Shown here piece by piece: positions 1-7,921 of a stretch of DNA of 64,000 bases. The DNA comes from Petrachloros mirabilis ULC683 (GTDB lineage: Bacteria; Cyanobacteriota; Cyanobacteriia; Thermosynechococcales; Thermosynechococcaceae). Both the position numbers and the translations under genes were made by a program. The first letter of the stretch is position 1; each line of letters begins with the position of its first letter. The DNA is taken from contig NZ_WVIC01000020.1 of assembly GCF_009939295.1 (NCBI RefSeq), positions 1 through 64,000 of the forward strand, in the 5' to 3' direction. Below the pieces are notes generated by a model. The model saw only the letters and a program-made list of their open reading frames with translations, did not search any database and was not told the DNA's origin.

Positions 1-121
1 TGAGGGACAACCTCAAATTTATTTCATCCCATGCCACACCTGCTGAATGTGGGCACCAACGCAGTGTTAGCACGCGCCGCAACCCTGATCTTGCGTTGTG
101 AGATCTCCTATCTGATGAGTC

Positions 122-466
122 TCATGTGAGAACAAGTAGATCCTTGAGCTTGTTTTTCAAGTCTGGCGACACCATCAGTGGTTTGTAAACTTCGCCTTCA
201 TAGGGATGCCAAACGTAGCCAGAACTGAAGGGTCGAAATAAGGTCGAGGCTCCGAGCGATCGCCAAACAGTCTCCGCTAAAACCAAACCTGGAAAACTGG
301 TTACAGGAATTTCTGTAATCAACTCACTATAGGTTCTAAATTCATCGGCTTCCACGCCAACTAGGGCATAACGAAAGGGTGGAGCAAACTGCAAACGCTG
401 ATAAAGTAGAATACCTAATTCTGTCATCTGGTAAGTTAATGTCGGACGCATCAATGCCAACTTCAC
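122..466 (-). CDS. hypothetical protein, possibly fragmentary
   Basis: An open frame of up to 114 codons encoding a mostly hydrophilic protein with an aromatic, proline-rich C-terminal half (FSSGYVWHPYEGEVYKPL near residues 80-97). I recognise no family. The likely start is the internal ATG that gives MRPTLTYQM (near 451), because the first ATG follows directly on the stop codon of the upstream degraded gene in the same frame. It is the last member of a minus-strand cluster (122-1119) whose other members look disrupted, so it may itself be a remnant. No signal peptide or membrane segment is visible. Confidence 0.45.
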   Translation of the reverse strand: MKLALMRPTLTYQMTELGILLYQRLQFAPPFRYALVGVEADEFRTYSELITEIPVTSFPGLVLAETVWRSLGASTLFRPFSSGYVWHPYEGEVYKPLMVSPDLKNKLKDLLVLT

Positions 467-832
467 TCATGCCACTTGGAGAAACACGACTCCACCAGTT
501 CTCCTCAAAATCTTGAAAAAGGGTTGTATGACATTGGTACTGAGTATCATTTGCAAGAATCCAGGCAAGACCATCAAAATGCTGGGCGAATTGCTCGGCA
601 GCAATCTGCTCTTCACCACACTCAGCCGATAAACTAAATGTCCAAGCCACCTCAACCCACCTTTTGCCAGTCGTTCTGGGTACTTGCCAATGCAGTCTCG
701 TACTTTTCCAAAAGCGTTTGGTAAAGATAGAAAGCCATCAAATCCGGTATCAATTACGGTATTGATGAATTCCCGCTGATCAGATGAGTTACCAACTACA
801 AGGGAAAGTGTGGCTTCGCGGCGCAAATTCAC
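467..832 (-). pseudogene. clan AA (retropepsin-like) aspartic protease, N-terminus intact, rest scrambled
   Basis: A GTG at 832 opens a frame whose first 45 residues match the start of cyanobacterial single-domain aspartic proteases: REATLSLVV, then VIDTGFDGFLSLP, which holds the catalytic D-T-G. After about residue 46 the sequence no longer resembles the family (no ADG flap, no LVGM motif) in any of the three frames. A different reading frame (about 342-650) becomes protein-like instead (FDGLAWILANDTQYQCHTTL). I infer a frameshift or a recombination junction just after the active-site motif. It starts 12 bp after the end of the small upstream gene, the usual arrangement for this protease/partner pair. 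Confidence 0.5.
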
Positions 833-843
833 AACTCAATGTA

Positions 844-1119
844 TCATGAATTCTTCTTTAAGCTCCGCGAACCAAAGTGATACACGGCACGGTGTCCAAT
901 CCGAATTCCAAAAGGCTAGGCATCAGGCTTACGCTCAAATAGCCGATTGGTTGCAGCTACCACCGTTTCATCAACCTCAAACTCTCCGGTTTCGATGTCG
1001 ATCGCCACAATTTTACCCTCGTTTCCGGCTTCGACTTGTTGCCGAATACCTGACTTATAGAGTTCTTGCCCGCGCCGAGCTATCTCTTCTTTGCTGTAAC
1101 GCCGTTGCCGAATTGCCAT
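844..1119 (-). pseudogene. small partner protein of the aspartic protease, interrupted by an in-frame amber codon
   Basis: ATG at 1119 opens MAIRQRRYSKEEIARRG..., a short acidic and basic protein with the motif GKIVAIDIETGEFEVDE. This resembles small cyanobacterial proteins commonly encoded just upstream of aspartic proteases, possibly an antitoxin-like partner. Translation stops at TAG (916-918) after ERKPDA. The same frame continues beyond it with PFGIRIGHRAVYHFGSRSL and ends at TGA (844-846). From memory, relatives read PDAQPW.VRIGHRAV at this place, so the TAG looks like a single-base change of CAG (Gln). As it stands only a 67-residue truncated product would be made. A sequencing error or a translated amber codon are alternatives. 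Confidence 0.6.
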
Positions 1120-1287
1120 AGGCTTGACTTAGTTTCCGCTGTACTCCTTCATTTTAGACTGGGCGACCGCTTAAGCGTATACGGCTGCAATCGTCCTCTA
1201 TAAACTGAATGGAACGATGCGTTACGCTGGTGCTTTTCTGGTATTCCAAAGGCTTTGCGCATCCTATGAGTCGGCGATCGCACTCGT

Positions 1288-1557
1288 CTAGAGACCAGTA
1301 CCATTCAGCATTCGCATTACCACGTCAATAAATTTTTCACCCCAAACAATTGATAGTAAGCCGCACAATATAACTAGCAATGATGCAACACCCGCATAAA
1401 CAAGTCCCAAATCGTTAAATGTCCCATATGTCACAGGGATGAGCAGTACAAGAGTGCCAACTGTAGCGCCTCCAAGAAAACGATAGATAACTTTTAAAAA
1501 TGAACGTTGTTTGGAATCGGTGTTGTCAGAGGGTATACGCTGTTGAACTTTCGCTAC
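1288..1557 (-). CDS. small two-helix membrane protein without an evident start codon
   Basis: The frame read from 1557 down to TAG at 1288-1290 encodes a basic N-terminus followed by two hydrophobic helices: FLGGATVGTLVLLIPVTYG and VYAGVASLLVILCGLLSIVW. It ends GEKFIDVVMRMLNGTGL. The pattern, including the GEKFID motif and terminal NGTGL, looks like a conserved small cyanobacterial membrane protein of unknown function. An in-frame TAG lies immediately upstream (1558-1560), and no ATG, GTG or TTG occurs before the first helix. So the start is lost, non-canonical, or shifted by an indel. It lies 31 bp downstream of the relA/spoT stop on the same strand. Confidence 0.45.
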   Translation of the reverse strand, partial: VAKVQQRIPSDNTDSKQRSFLKVIYRFLGGATVGTLVLLIPVTYGTFNDLGLVYAGVASLLVILCGLLSIVWGEKFIDVVMRMLNGTGL

Positions 1558-1588
1558 CTAAACAGAGTATCTAGCGGTCTAACAACCT

Positions 1589-3832
1589 TTAACCTTCTAC
1601 TTGACTCATTCTGCGAAGATTCAATACATCGCTCATCTTGCGGATTTGGGCAAAGATTTGATCTAATTGGTCGCTATGTTCAATATCTAAACCGAGCTGA
1701 ATCAAAGCCGTTTGCCCCGGAAAGGTCTTAACTTGGGCATTGCGAACGTTAACTTTGTTATCGGTGAGGCGAGTTAAAATATCTTTGAGCACACCAACTC
1801 GATCAATTACCTCAATTTGCACATCCACAGGATAAGTCTGGAGACGCCTACCCTGCGCTGGCAGTGGGTTCCAGCGTACTGGAATCAAACGATCTCCCGG
1901 AATAGACTCAACGTTCTGACACCCTTGACGGTGAATTGAAATGCCGCGACTGTTGCGGGTGACTATGCCAATGATGGCTTCGCCGGGGACGGCATGGCAG
2001 CAGCCAGCCATGTGGTAGAGCAACCCCTCTACCCCTGCAATCGGTGAGTGGCTGCCCGACCCAAGGGGCGGACTGGGTCGGCTGGGAGGGGTAGGCAGCA
2101 CCGGGTACTCTGGTGTCGCTGTTTGTAACACGGTTTGCTGGGTGATTTCACGGAGGCGATTAACTACCAAATTTAGGGTCACTTCACCGTAGCCCAAGCC
2201 TGCCAAGAGATCTTCAGAAGACTGATAGTTACACCGCTCTGCTGTGGCTTGCATGGGGGCAGACTTAAGTAAGGCGTCGAATCCACTCTTGCCCAGCTCT
2301 TTCTCCAGCATTTCTCGACCGCGCAAAATATTCTGATCTCGATGAGAGCGCTTATACCACTGACGGATGCGATTACGAGCGGCGTTGCTCGTGACGAAAT
2401 TGAGCCAGTCGAGACTAGGATGGGCATTTTTTTGAGTGAGCACTTCAACAATATCGCCATTGCTGAGAGCTGTATCCAGGGTTACCATCCGAGCATTGAC
2501 CCGAGCCCCTGCACAGTGATTTCCCACCTCAGTATGAATCCGGTAGGCAAAATCCACAGGGGTTGCCCCTTGAGGCAGGGAAATTAAATCTCCTTTAGGG
2601 GTAAAAACGTAGACCTCACTCTCAAAGAGGTTGCCTTTGACATGATCCAGGTACTCTTGGGCATCTTTGAGATCACTTTGCCACTCTAGAAGCTGACGCA
2701 ACCACACAAATTTTTCATCGTCGGCTCCCAATTGCACTGCGGTTGAACGACCGGTTTCCTTGTACTTCCAATGGGCGGCGATCCCATATTCGGCAATATG
2801 ATGCATTTCTAGGGTGCGAATTTGTACCTCTAGGGGCTGTCCCCCTAGTCCAATCACGACAGTGTGCAAGGATTGATACCGGTTGGGCTTGGGCAGGCCA
2901 ATATAGTCTTTAAAGCGCCCCGGAACGGGGCGAAAGCAGTCGTGAACCATCGCCAAAGCTCTATAACACTCTTCGTTGCTTTTGACAATCAGGCGAATGG
3001 CCGCAACATCCAGAATTTCATGAAATTCTTTTTGCTGCCGCATCATCTTTTGGTAGATGCTGTAAAGATGCTTAGGACGCCCGCTAATTTCCAGATGCTC
3101 AAGCGGGAGGGGATCGAGGCGTTGATGGAGTAGGCCAATGGCGGCTTCGATCTGGGCTTCTCGATTGGCTCGTTTTTCAGCAACGAGGTCTTGCATGCGG
3201 CGGTAGTCATCTGGTTCTAGATATTTGAAGGCCAGATCTTCGAGTTCCCATTTGAATCGCCAGATGCCCAAACGATTCGCTAGGGGGGCAAACACATCTC
3301 TAGTTTCTTGGGCAATGCGGTGCTGTTTGACTTCAGCGAGATGCTCTAGGGTGCGCATGTTGTGCAGGCGATCGGCTAATTTGACGACGATGACCCGAAT
3401 ATCTTGAGCCATGGCCAAAAACATGCGGCGGAAATTTTCGGCTTCTCGCTCGGTTTTGGTGGAGAAATTAAACTTAGAGATCTTGGTGACCCCTTCCACC
3501 AACTGGCGCACTTCAATGCCAAATTGGGTTTCGATGTCTGTTGCTGTGATGTCGGTATCTTCAACGACATCATGCAAAAATCCGGCGGCAATCATGGCGG
3601 CACTGCCCCCGAGGTCTCGCAGCAGCTCGGCGACGGCGACGGGATGGGCAATGTAGGGTTCACCAGATGCACGTCGCTGTCCTTCATGAAGTGCATAGGC
3701 AAAGTTGAAGGCGCGACAAATGAGCTCTTGATCGGCAGCGGTTTCATCACACTGCGCTGAAGATTGCATACAGGCCCGCAGCCAGGGAGGTAGTTCAAGA
3801 TCAGGGAACAAGGTGGGGGCCGTCAAGCTCAT
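1589..3832 (-). CDS. relA/spoT: bifunctional (p)ppGpp synthetase/hydrolase, RelA/SpoT homologue
   Basis: A 747-residue long-form RSH enzyme that makes and degrades the stringent alarmone (p)ppGpp. The HD hydrolase domain is intact: H63 in IAHPVAVAEL, HD at 87-88 in GFLHDVVEDT, and KLADRLHNMRTL near 150. The synthetase domain follows (RPKHLYSIYQKM near 251; KDYIGLPKPNRYQSLHT near 307). Then come a TGS domain (VYVFTPKGDLISLPQGATPVDFAYRIH near 410) and a C-terminal ACT domain from about 670. Length and domain order are normal for the single cyanobacterial RSH, so both activities are expected. The gene stands alone, with the small membrane protein 31 bp downstream. Confidence 0.95.
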   Translation of the reverse strand: MSLTAPTLFPDLELPPWLRACMQSSAQCDETAADQELICRAFNFAYALHEGQRRASGEPYIAHPVAVAELLRDLGGSAAMIAAGFLHDVVEDTDITATDIETQFGIEVRQLVEGVTKISKFNFSTKTEREAENFRRMFLAMAQDIRVIVVKLADRLHNMRTLEHLAEVKQHRIAQETRDVFAPLANRLGIWRFKWELEDLAFKYLEPDDYRRMQDLVAEKRANREAQIEAAIGLLHQRLDPLPLEHLEISGRPKHLYSIYQKMMRQQKEFHEILDVAAIRLIVKSNEECYRALAMVHDCFRPVPGRFKDYIGLPKPNRYQSLHTVVIGLGGQPLEVQIRTLEMHHIAEYGIAAHWKYKETGRSTAVQLGADDEKFVWLRQLLEWQSDLKDAQEYLDHVKGNLFESEVYVFTPKGDLISLPQGATPVDFAYRIHTEVGNHCAGARVNARMVTLDTALSNGDIVEVLTQKNAHPSLDWLNFVTSNAARNRIRQWYKRSHRDQNILRGREMLEKELGKSGFDALLKSAPMQATAERCNYQSSEDLLAGLGYGEVTLNLVVNRLREITQQTVLQTATPEYPVLPTPPSRPSPPLGSGSHSPIAGVEGLLYHMAGCCHAVPGEAIIGIVTRNSRGISIHRQGCQNVESIPGDRLIPVRWNPLPAQGRRLQTYPVDVQIEVIDRVGVLKDILTRLTDNKVNVRNAQVKTFPGQTALIQLGLDIEHSDQLDQIFAQIRKMSDVLNLRRMSQVEG

Positions 3833-4127
3833 GGGTTCATTTGGGGAGCGGCGTCAATGGGCGGATGCTTTGTCGGAGAACTTACTTGCAATCTAATCTA
3901 TGGGGGTAACAATCATAGGGTTTTCGCCAGTTTCCGCAGACAGGTGTTGTGTAGCGACACCACAGGATTTTGGATGGTTAAGATCTATCTTAGAGGAAAT
4001 TGCGCAATCTGAGATGGCATGCTGGTGGCTTGGAGCTGTGGGGTAGGCCATGACGTTGCCTAGTTGATGTGTCTGTCTGATTGCAATGCAGCCCCCCAAA
4101 CCCAGATTCAGGTGTGAGTAGGTACTA

Positions 4128-4481
4128 TTGACGGTGACCCCTTTCAGCCAAGCTACTTCAAGGTTTTACGACTGTTGTCTGTCAACTGGGGAGCAGCCAA
4201 GTCTCACAGTGGCGGCTTTACAAGGGCTTCATGACTGTTTTGTGACCCAACTCTGGATCCCTGATTGGCCGACGCGGTGGCCTGAGCAGGGATCTCGGTT
4301 AAGGGCTGTGCTGCTGGAAATGCACCGCGAGCTGCGCTTACTCCAACGGGATATGGCGTTCTGGCAGGTGGCTGGTTCGGGAGGGTCTCGGCAAATGCTG
4401 GCGTCTCAAATGCGCGATCGCATCCACACCCTGACCCAATTTGCTGAAGTCCTGGTGGATCTGTCTCAACCCCTGCCCTGA
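4128..4481 (+). CDS. PatD-like (heterocyst-frequency control family) protein
   Basis: A 117-residue, mainly helical protein. The C-terminal half (RELRLLQRDMAFWQVA, then QMRDRIHTLTQFAEVLVDL) fits the small cyanobacterial family named after PatD, which in heterocyst formers affects heterocyst frequency. The family also occurs outside heterocystous species, so the name does not imply heterocysts here. The start is uncertain: TTG 4128 or GTG 4134, with no strong ribosome-binding site. Its 3' end overlaps the 3' end of the convergent kinase gene by 16 bp. The assignment rests on motif resemblance only. Confidence 0.55.
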   Translation: MTVTPFSQATSRFYDCCLSTGEQPSLTVAALQGLHDCFVTQLWIPDWPTRWPEQGSRLRAVLLEMHRELRLLQRDMAFWQVAGSGGSRQMLASQMRDRIHTLTQFAEVLVDLSQPLP

Positions 4482-5698
4482 TAGGAGCGCAGCCCGTCGA
4501 GGCAGTCTTGGAGAGCCAGAGCCAACTCTTCTGCACTAGCAAATCGCTGCGAAGGTTGGGGAGAGGTTGCCTGGGCAATCACCGCTCGCAGAGGGGCAGG
4601 AATGAGGGAGATGGTTGAGACATCAATGCGATAGCCTAGATCGAGGTTGATGTGAAATTCGCCCGGATGTTGTCCGGTTAAGAGATAAACCAATGTAGCA
4701 CCCGCCGCATACAAATCAGACTGGGGGGTGGGATTGCCTAAACGCTGCTCTGGAGGACTGTAACCCTCAGCCGCAATGTAAGTGCCAGGGGTGGGGCTAA
4801 ATTCTTTGACAACACCAAAATCAATGACACAAATTTTGCGATCGCGAACCCGAATTAGAAGATTACTGGGCTTGAGATCCCGATGAATAATCGGGGGCTG
4901 GCGTCCGTGTAAATAGGTCAAGACCTCGCACACCTGAAGCATCCAGTCAATGGCTTGGGTAGGCGGAGCCGGTCCATTGCGACTCACCCATTGGGCTAAA
5001 CTGCGCCCCTGAATCATTTCCATGACCAGGTATAGACGATCCCCTTCTGCAAACGCATCGTACACCGCAGGAATATTGTCATGATTCAGGGTTTTCAGAA
5101 TGCGACCCTCTCGCTGAAATAGCTCACGCGCTTTGGGCACTGGAATCATCTCTTCGTTCAGTTCTTTGAGCACCTGGAGTCGGCTGGGAGAATCAGCGGT
5201 TGCAGGGGTCCAGGCCAAAGCCGTTGTTCCCATCCCCCCTTTCCCCAGAATGCGGAGAATTTGATACTGGCGCACCTGACGCTGAGTTTTTAAGGGGATG
5301 CCGCATTGGATGCAAAACAAATTGCCAGGACGATTTCCCGCGTGAAGACAAGGCTGATCCCTGGGGGGGGTTTCGGCTTCAGTGGACACCCATTCAAACT
5401 TCAATAGTGGTCCTGTCAGCCCCAGTTGAATCAGGCTACCGCTATTCAAAATTCCCTCAGTAACCAGCTTGCCATCCAAGAACGTGCCATTGGTGCCCAG
5501 ATTGTGAAGTCGCCAGGACTCCCTGAGAGAGCCTGAGTCCACTGGGCAAATTTCGAGGTGGTAGCGAGACACTAGAATGTCTAATAAGACAATGTGATTA
5601 TCGATTGAACGCCCAATCCGAATTTGGGTGGCAGTTTGAAACGACCACTGATTGAGGGGAGTGCGGCTCTGAGGGTTTAGAAGGGTGAGAATAACCAC
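4466..5698 (-). CDS. FHA domain-zinc ribbon-Ser/Thr protein kinase
   Basis: A 410-residue Hanks-type kinase. Residues about 5-100 form an FHA phosphothreonine-binding domain (IRIGRSIDNHIVLLD, SRYHLEI, NLGTNGTFLDG). A Cys cluster C117/C129/C132 suggests a small zinc ribbon. The catalytic domain covers about 144-405: Gly loop LGKGGMGTTALAW, Lys near 168, catalytic loop HRDLKPSN (D264), and VIDFGVVKEF in place of the usual DFG-containing segment. The activation region has SPPEQRLGNPTPQSDLYAAG. There is no transmembrane helix, so it is probably cytoplasmic. A PP2C phosphatase gene lies 249 bp upstream on the same strand, a natural antagonist. Substrates are unknown. Confidence 0.9.
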   Translation of the reverse strand: MVILTLLNPQSRTPLNQWSFQTATQIRIGRSIDNHIVLLDILVSRYHLEICPVDSGSLRESWRLHNLGTNGTFLDGKLVTEGILNSGSLIQLGLTGPLLKFEWVSTEAETPPRDQPCLHAGNRPGNLFCIQCGIPLKTQRQVRQYQILRILGKGGMGTTALAWTPATADSPSRLQVLKELNEEMIPVPKARELFQREGRILKTLNHDNIPAVYDAFAEGDRLYLVMEMIQGRSLAQWVSRNGPAPPTQAIDWMLQVCEVLTYLHGRQPPIIHRDLKPSNLLIRVRDRKICVIDFGVVKEFSPTPGTYIAAEGYSPPEQRLGNPTPQSDLYAAGATLVYLLTGQHPGEFHINLDLGYRIDVSTISLIPAPLRAVIAQATSPQPSQRFASAEELALALQDCLDGLRSYQGRG

Positions 5699-5947
5699 CG
5701 AATCCCTGAATACTATCTATAACAATGAGCTGCCAGTCTGAGCACAAGAGGCATTCATGGCCTGAAACCTTTATGTGCTGGCAGATAGACCAACAACACC
5801 AGAACTAGACATTGGGATGTGACCCACACCAAGCATAAATTTGGGGCTTTAACTCAGCGATCCTGATTTTTGGTGATTACCAAAAAATATTTCTTCTATC
5901 TTAAGCGGGGTTGGCTCTCTCCCCATTCAGTCATCAAAATTTAACCA

Positions 5948-6940
5948 TCAGAAATGATCAGATCTGGATGGAGCTTGTACCTTTACCCGAATGGCGATGG
6001 CAGTGATATTGTCATGACCATTATATTGATCGGCGGCAGTGAGTAAACCCTTCAGCCCAGCCTGCAAATCGGTGTCAAAATTGAGTAGAGTCTTAATCGT
6101 ATCTTGGGCTTGGGTTTCTAAGAATTGATAGTCAGTGAGACCGTCTGACCCCATGAGGAGTAAAGTGTCCTCCGTCACTAGTAAGGTTTGCACCTCAGGT
6201 TTTAGATCTTGCTCATGACGAGGACCAAGGGCCTGGGTTAGTTGATAGGCATTCGGTCTGGCATAGGCTAGGGTGGGCGTCATGCCCCGCTGAATGTCTC
6301 GCTGGCCAATTTCATGGTCGCGGGTGAGCTGTTCAAGGCCATGGCTGGCGGTGTATCGATAGAGGCGACTGTCTCCGACATGGGCAATGCGAAGTTGGGT
6401 GTCTTGGATAAGTGCCAAAACCACCGTGGTTCCCATGCGTTGTTGTCCCTGGCGAATTTGAGCCTCGTTGAGGGTATAGAGGGCTGCATTGGCCGCATAG
6501 ATTGCGGAGAGTACCTCCGTTTCGCTGGGCAATTCTGCTTGCCAGTGTTCCCGAAAATATGCAGCCAGGGTCTCTGCTGCCAAGGAACTGGCTACTTCTC
6601 CTTCAGCATGACCCCCGATCCCATCACAGAGAATATAGAGACCTCGTGCCTGCAAAGATTGGTTCTGGGGAGTTGTTGTCTCGCTAAGGTGGGTTTTCAG
6701 GACGAAAAAGTCTTCATTTTGAGAGCGTTCGCGCCCTGGGTCGGTGAGCCCAGCGGCCTCTAGTCGCACGAGGTGATTGGGCAGAATCAGGGTGGGAATA
6801 TTGTCTACTTCTGCATCGTCAAAGTCATCAAAATCAAATGCTGGCTCAAGCCAACCAGAGTCTGGATCTGAGTCGGAAGGAGAGTTGTTGGCTGAAGGAA
6901 ACAGATCCATCACGGGGTTTAAGGACTGAAGGATGCGCAC
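5948..6940 (-). CDS. PP2C-family Ser/Thr protein phosphatase
   Basis: A 330-residue PPM/PP2C phosphatase preceded by a low-complexity acidic N-terminus (about residues 15-50). Metal-binding motifs are present: RSQNEDFF, LCDGIGGHAEGEVAS, TTVVLALI, RIAHVGDSRLYR, LLMGSDGLTDY and NGHDNITAI. These hold the acidic residues expected to bind Mn/Mg. It dephosphorylates phospho-Ser/Thr proteins and probably opposes the FHA kinase encoded just downstream. The N-terminal acidic stretch is longer than in minimal family members. Confidence 0.93.
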   Translation of the reverse strand: MRILQSLNPVMDLFPSANNSPSDSDPDSGWLEPAFDFDDFDDAEVDNIPTLILPNHLVRLEAAGLTDPGRERSQNEDFFVLKTHLSETTTPQNQSLQARGLYILCDGIGGHAEGEVASSLAAETLAAYFREHWQAELPSETEVLSAIYAANAALYTLNEAQIRQGQQRMGTTVVLALIQDTQLRIAHVGDSRLYRYTASHGLEQLTRDHEIGQRDIQRGMTPTLAYARPNAYQLTQALGPRHEQDLKPEVQTLLVTEDTLLLMGSDGLTDYQFLETQAQDTIKTLLNFDTDLQAGLKGLLTAADQYNGHDNITAIAIRVKVQAPSRSDHF

Positions 6941-7039
6941 AATATTCTGGCCAAGATAAATCTATGCTACTGTGCCGTCCCTTCGTTGAAATCCGATAAA
7001 TTACGGATCTTTAGATGAAGATGAGCTGAAATTTTGGGC

Positions 7040-7654
7040 TTACAGGTGTAGCATTGACCCCTTGGATCGAGAAGGTTGCACCCATTGATGTAATTTTTGG
7101 GACTCAAGTGGGGTTAAAGATCGCCACTGCCCAGGTTCGAGTCTATCTAAGGTGAGGTGTGCGATCGCACACCTCACCAGTCGCAGCGTTGGAAACCCCA
7201 CAGCCGCAGTCATTCTTCGCACTTGGCGATTCCGCCCTTCCGTCAAAGTCAGCTCCAACCAGGTCGTCGGAATCTGCTTACGAACGCGAATCGGGGGGGT
7301 GCGCGGTGGCAACACAGGCTCAGAACCCAACAAACGGACTTGAGCAGGACGGGTACGATAGTCCTTCAACTCAACCCCCTGACCCAAAGCTCGAAGGGCA
7401 ACCCCATCGGGAATCCCTTCTACCTGCACCCAGTAGGTACGGGGATGCCGAAATTGGGGATCACAGAGGCGGTGCTGTAACCCACCATCATTGGTCAGCA
7501 GAAGTAATCCTTCGCTATCGCGATCGAGGCGACCCGCAGCATAGACCCCAGGAATTGGAATATAGTCTTTCAGGGTGGGTCGAGGGGATGCCTGGGCGTC
7601 GGTAAATTGGCATAAAACCCCATAGGGTTTATAGAACAAAACATACTGATGCAT
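7040..7654 (-). CDS. 23S rRNA pseudouridine synthase, RsuA/RluE type
   Basis: Single-domain pseudouridine synthase of the RsuA/RluB/E/F group without an N-terminal S4 domain. It shows the catalytic motif [17 protein letters not shown] (Asp in RLDRDSEG) and the C-terminal [27 protein letters not shown] place the start at the ATG giving [13 protein letters not shown], since the fold normally begins a few residues before YKPYGV; a longer frame to 7693 adds an unlikely 13 residues. It isomerises a uridine in rRNA, most likely in 23S as in RluE. It stands alone. Confidence 0.88.
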   Translation of the reverse strand: MHQYVLFYKPYGVLCQFTDAQASPRPTLKDYIPIPGVYAAGRLDRDSEGLLLLTNDGGLQHRLCDPQFRHPRTYWVQVEGIPDGVALRALGQGVELKDYRTRPAQVRLLGSEPVLPPRTPPIRVRKQIPTTWLELTLTEGRNRQVRRMTAAVGFPTLRLVRCAIAHLTLDRLEPGQWRSLTPLESQKLHQWVQPSRSKGSMLHL

Positions 7655-7737
7655 CAATCGTGACAACCTCCCCCATTCGCCGAGCGAATGCACAACAATC
7701 GATTATCAATATAATGGAGATGACCCCAGTGCCCTAA

Positions 7738-7891
7738 GAGCGTGTTTTAAAAGTCTCATCAACCCTGCATTAGCCCCCCCGACCCCCCAAGTTTGGGGGG
7801 AGAAAGGCGAGAACTCTGACCCTAGCCCCCCAAACTTGGGGGGCTAGGGGGGCGAGTGCAAGATCTAAGCACCTTTTCAAACACTCTCTAA
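7738..7891. mobile_element. family A miniature inverted-repeat element, copy 1
   Basis: About 155 bp bounded by GAG.GTGTTTTAAAAG on the left and CTTTTCAAACACTCTC on the right, flanked on each side by TAA (target duplication). The inside is a large palindrome made of runs such as AGCCCCCC/GGGGGGCT, with CCAAGTTTGGGG-type mini-hairpins. There is no coding capacity. It lies 30 bp upstream of the ecfT start and must be transcribed with it or supply its promoter region. Copies 2 and 3 are at about 26.5 and 44.9 kb. Confidence 0.75.
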
Positions 7892-7921
7892 GTGTCTCTC
7901 TTGATTCTGAGCCTTCTCTGC

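Noticed and set aside
1-121. An open frame on the plus strand ending TGA at about 128-130
   Set aside because: Only about 40 codons, cut by a stop at the window edge, with no family resemblance and no support for a start.
3893-4099. A 68-codon minus-strand frame upstream of the relA/spoT gene
   Set aside because: Low-complexity composition without motif and no ribosome site; it occupies a promoter region.
4128-4481. PatD-like gene taken as proof of heterocyst formation
   Set aside because: The family occurs in non-heterocystous cyanobacteria too, and no other heterocyst gene is in the window.
7738-7891. C/G-run palindromes read as a CRISPR array
   Set aside because: There are no regularly spaced identical repeats with unique spacers. 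The units are whole inverted-repeat elements with target duplications, and no cas genes are present.
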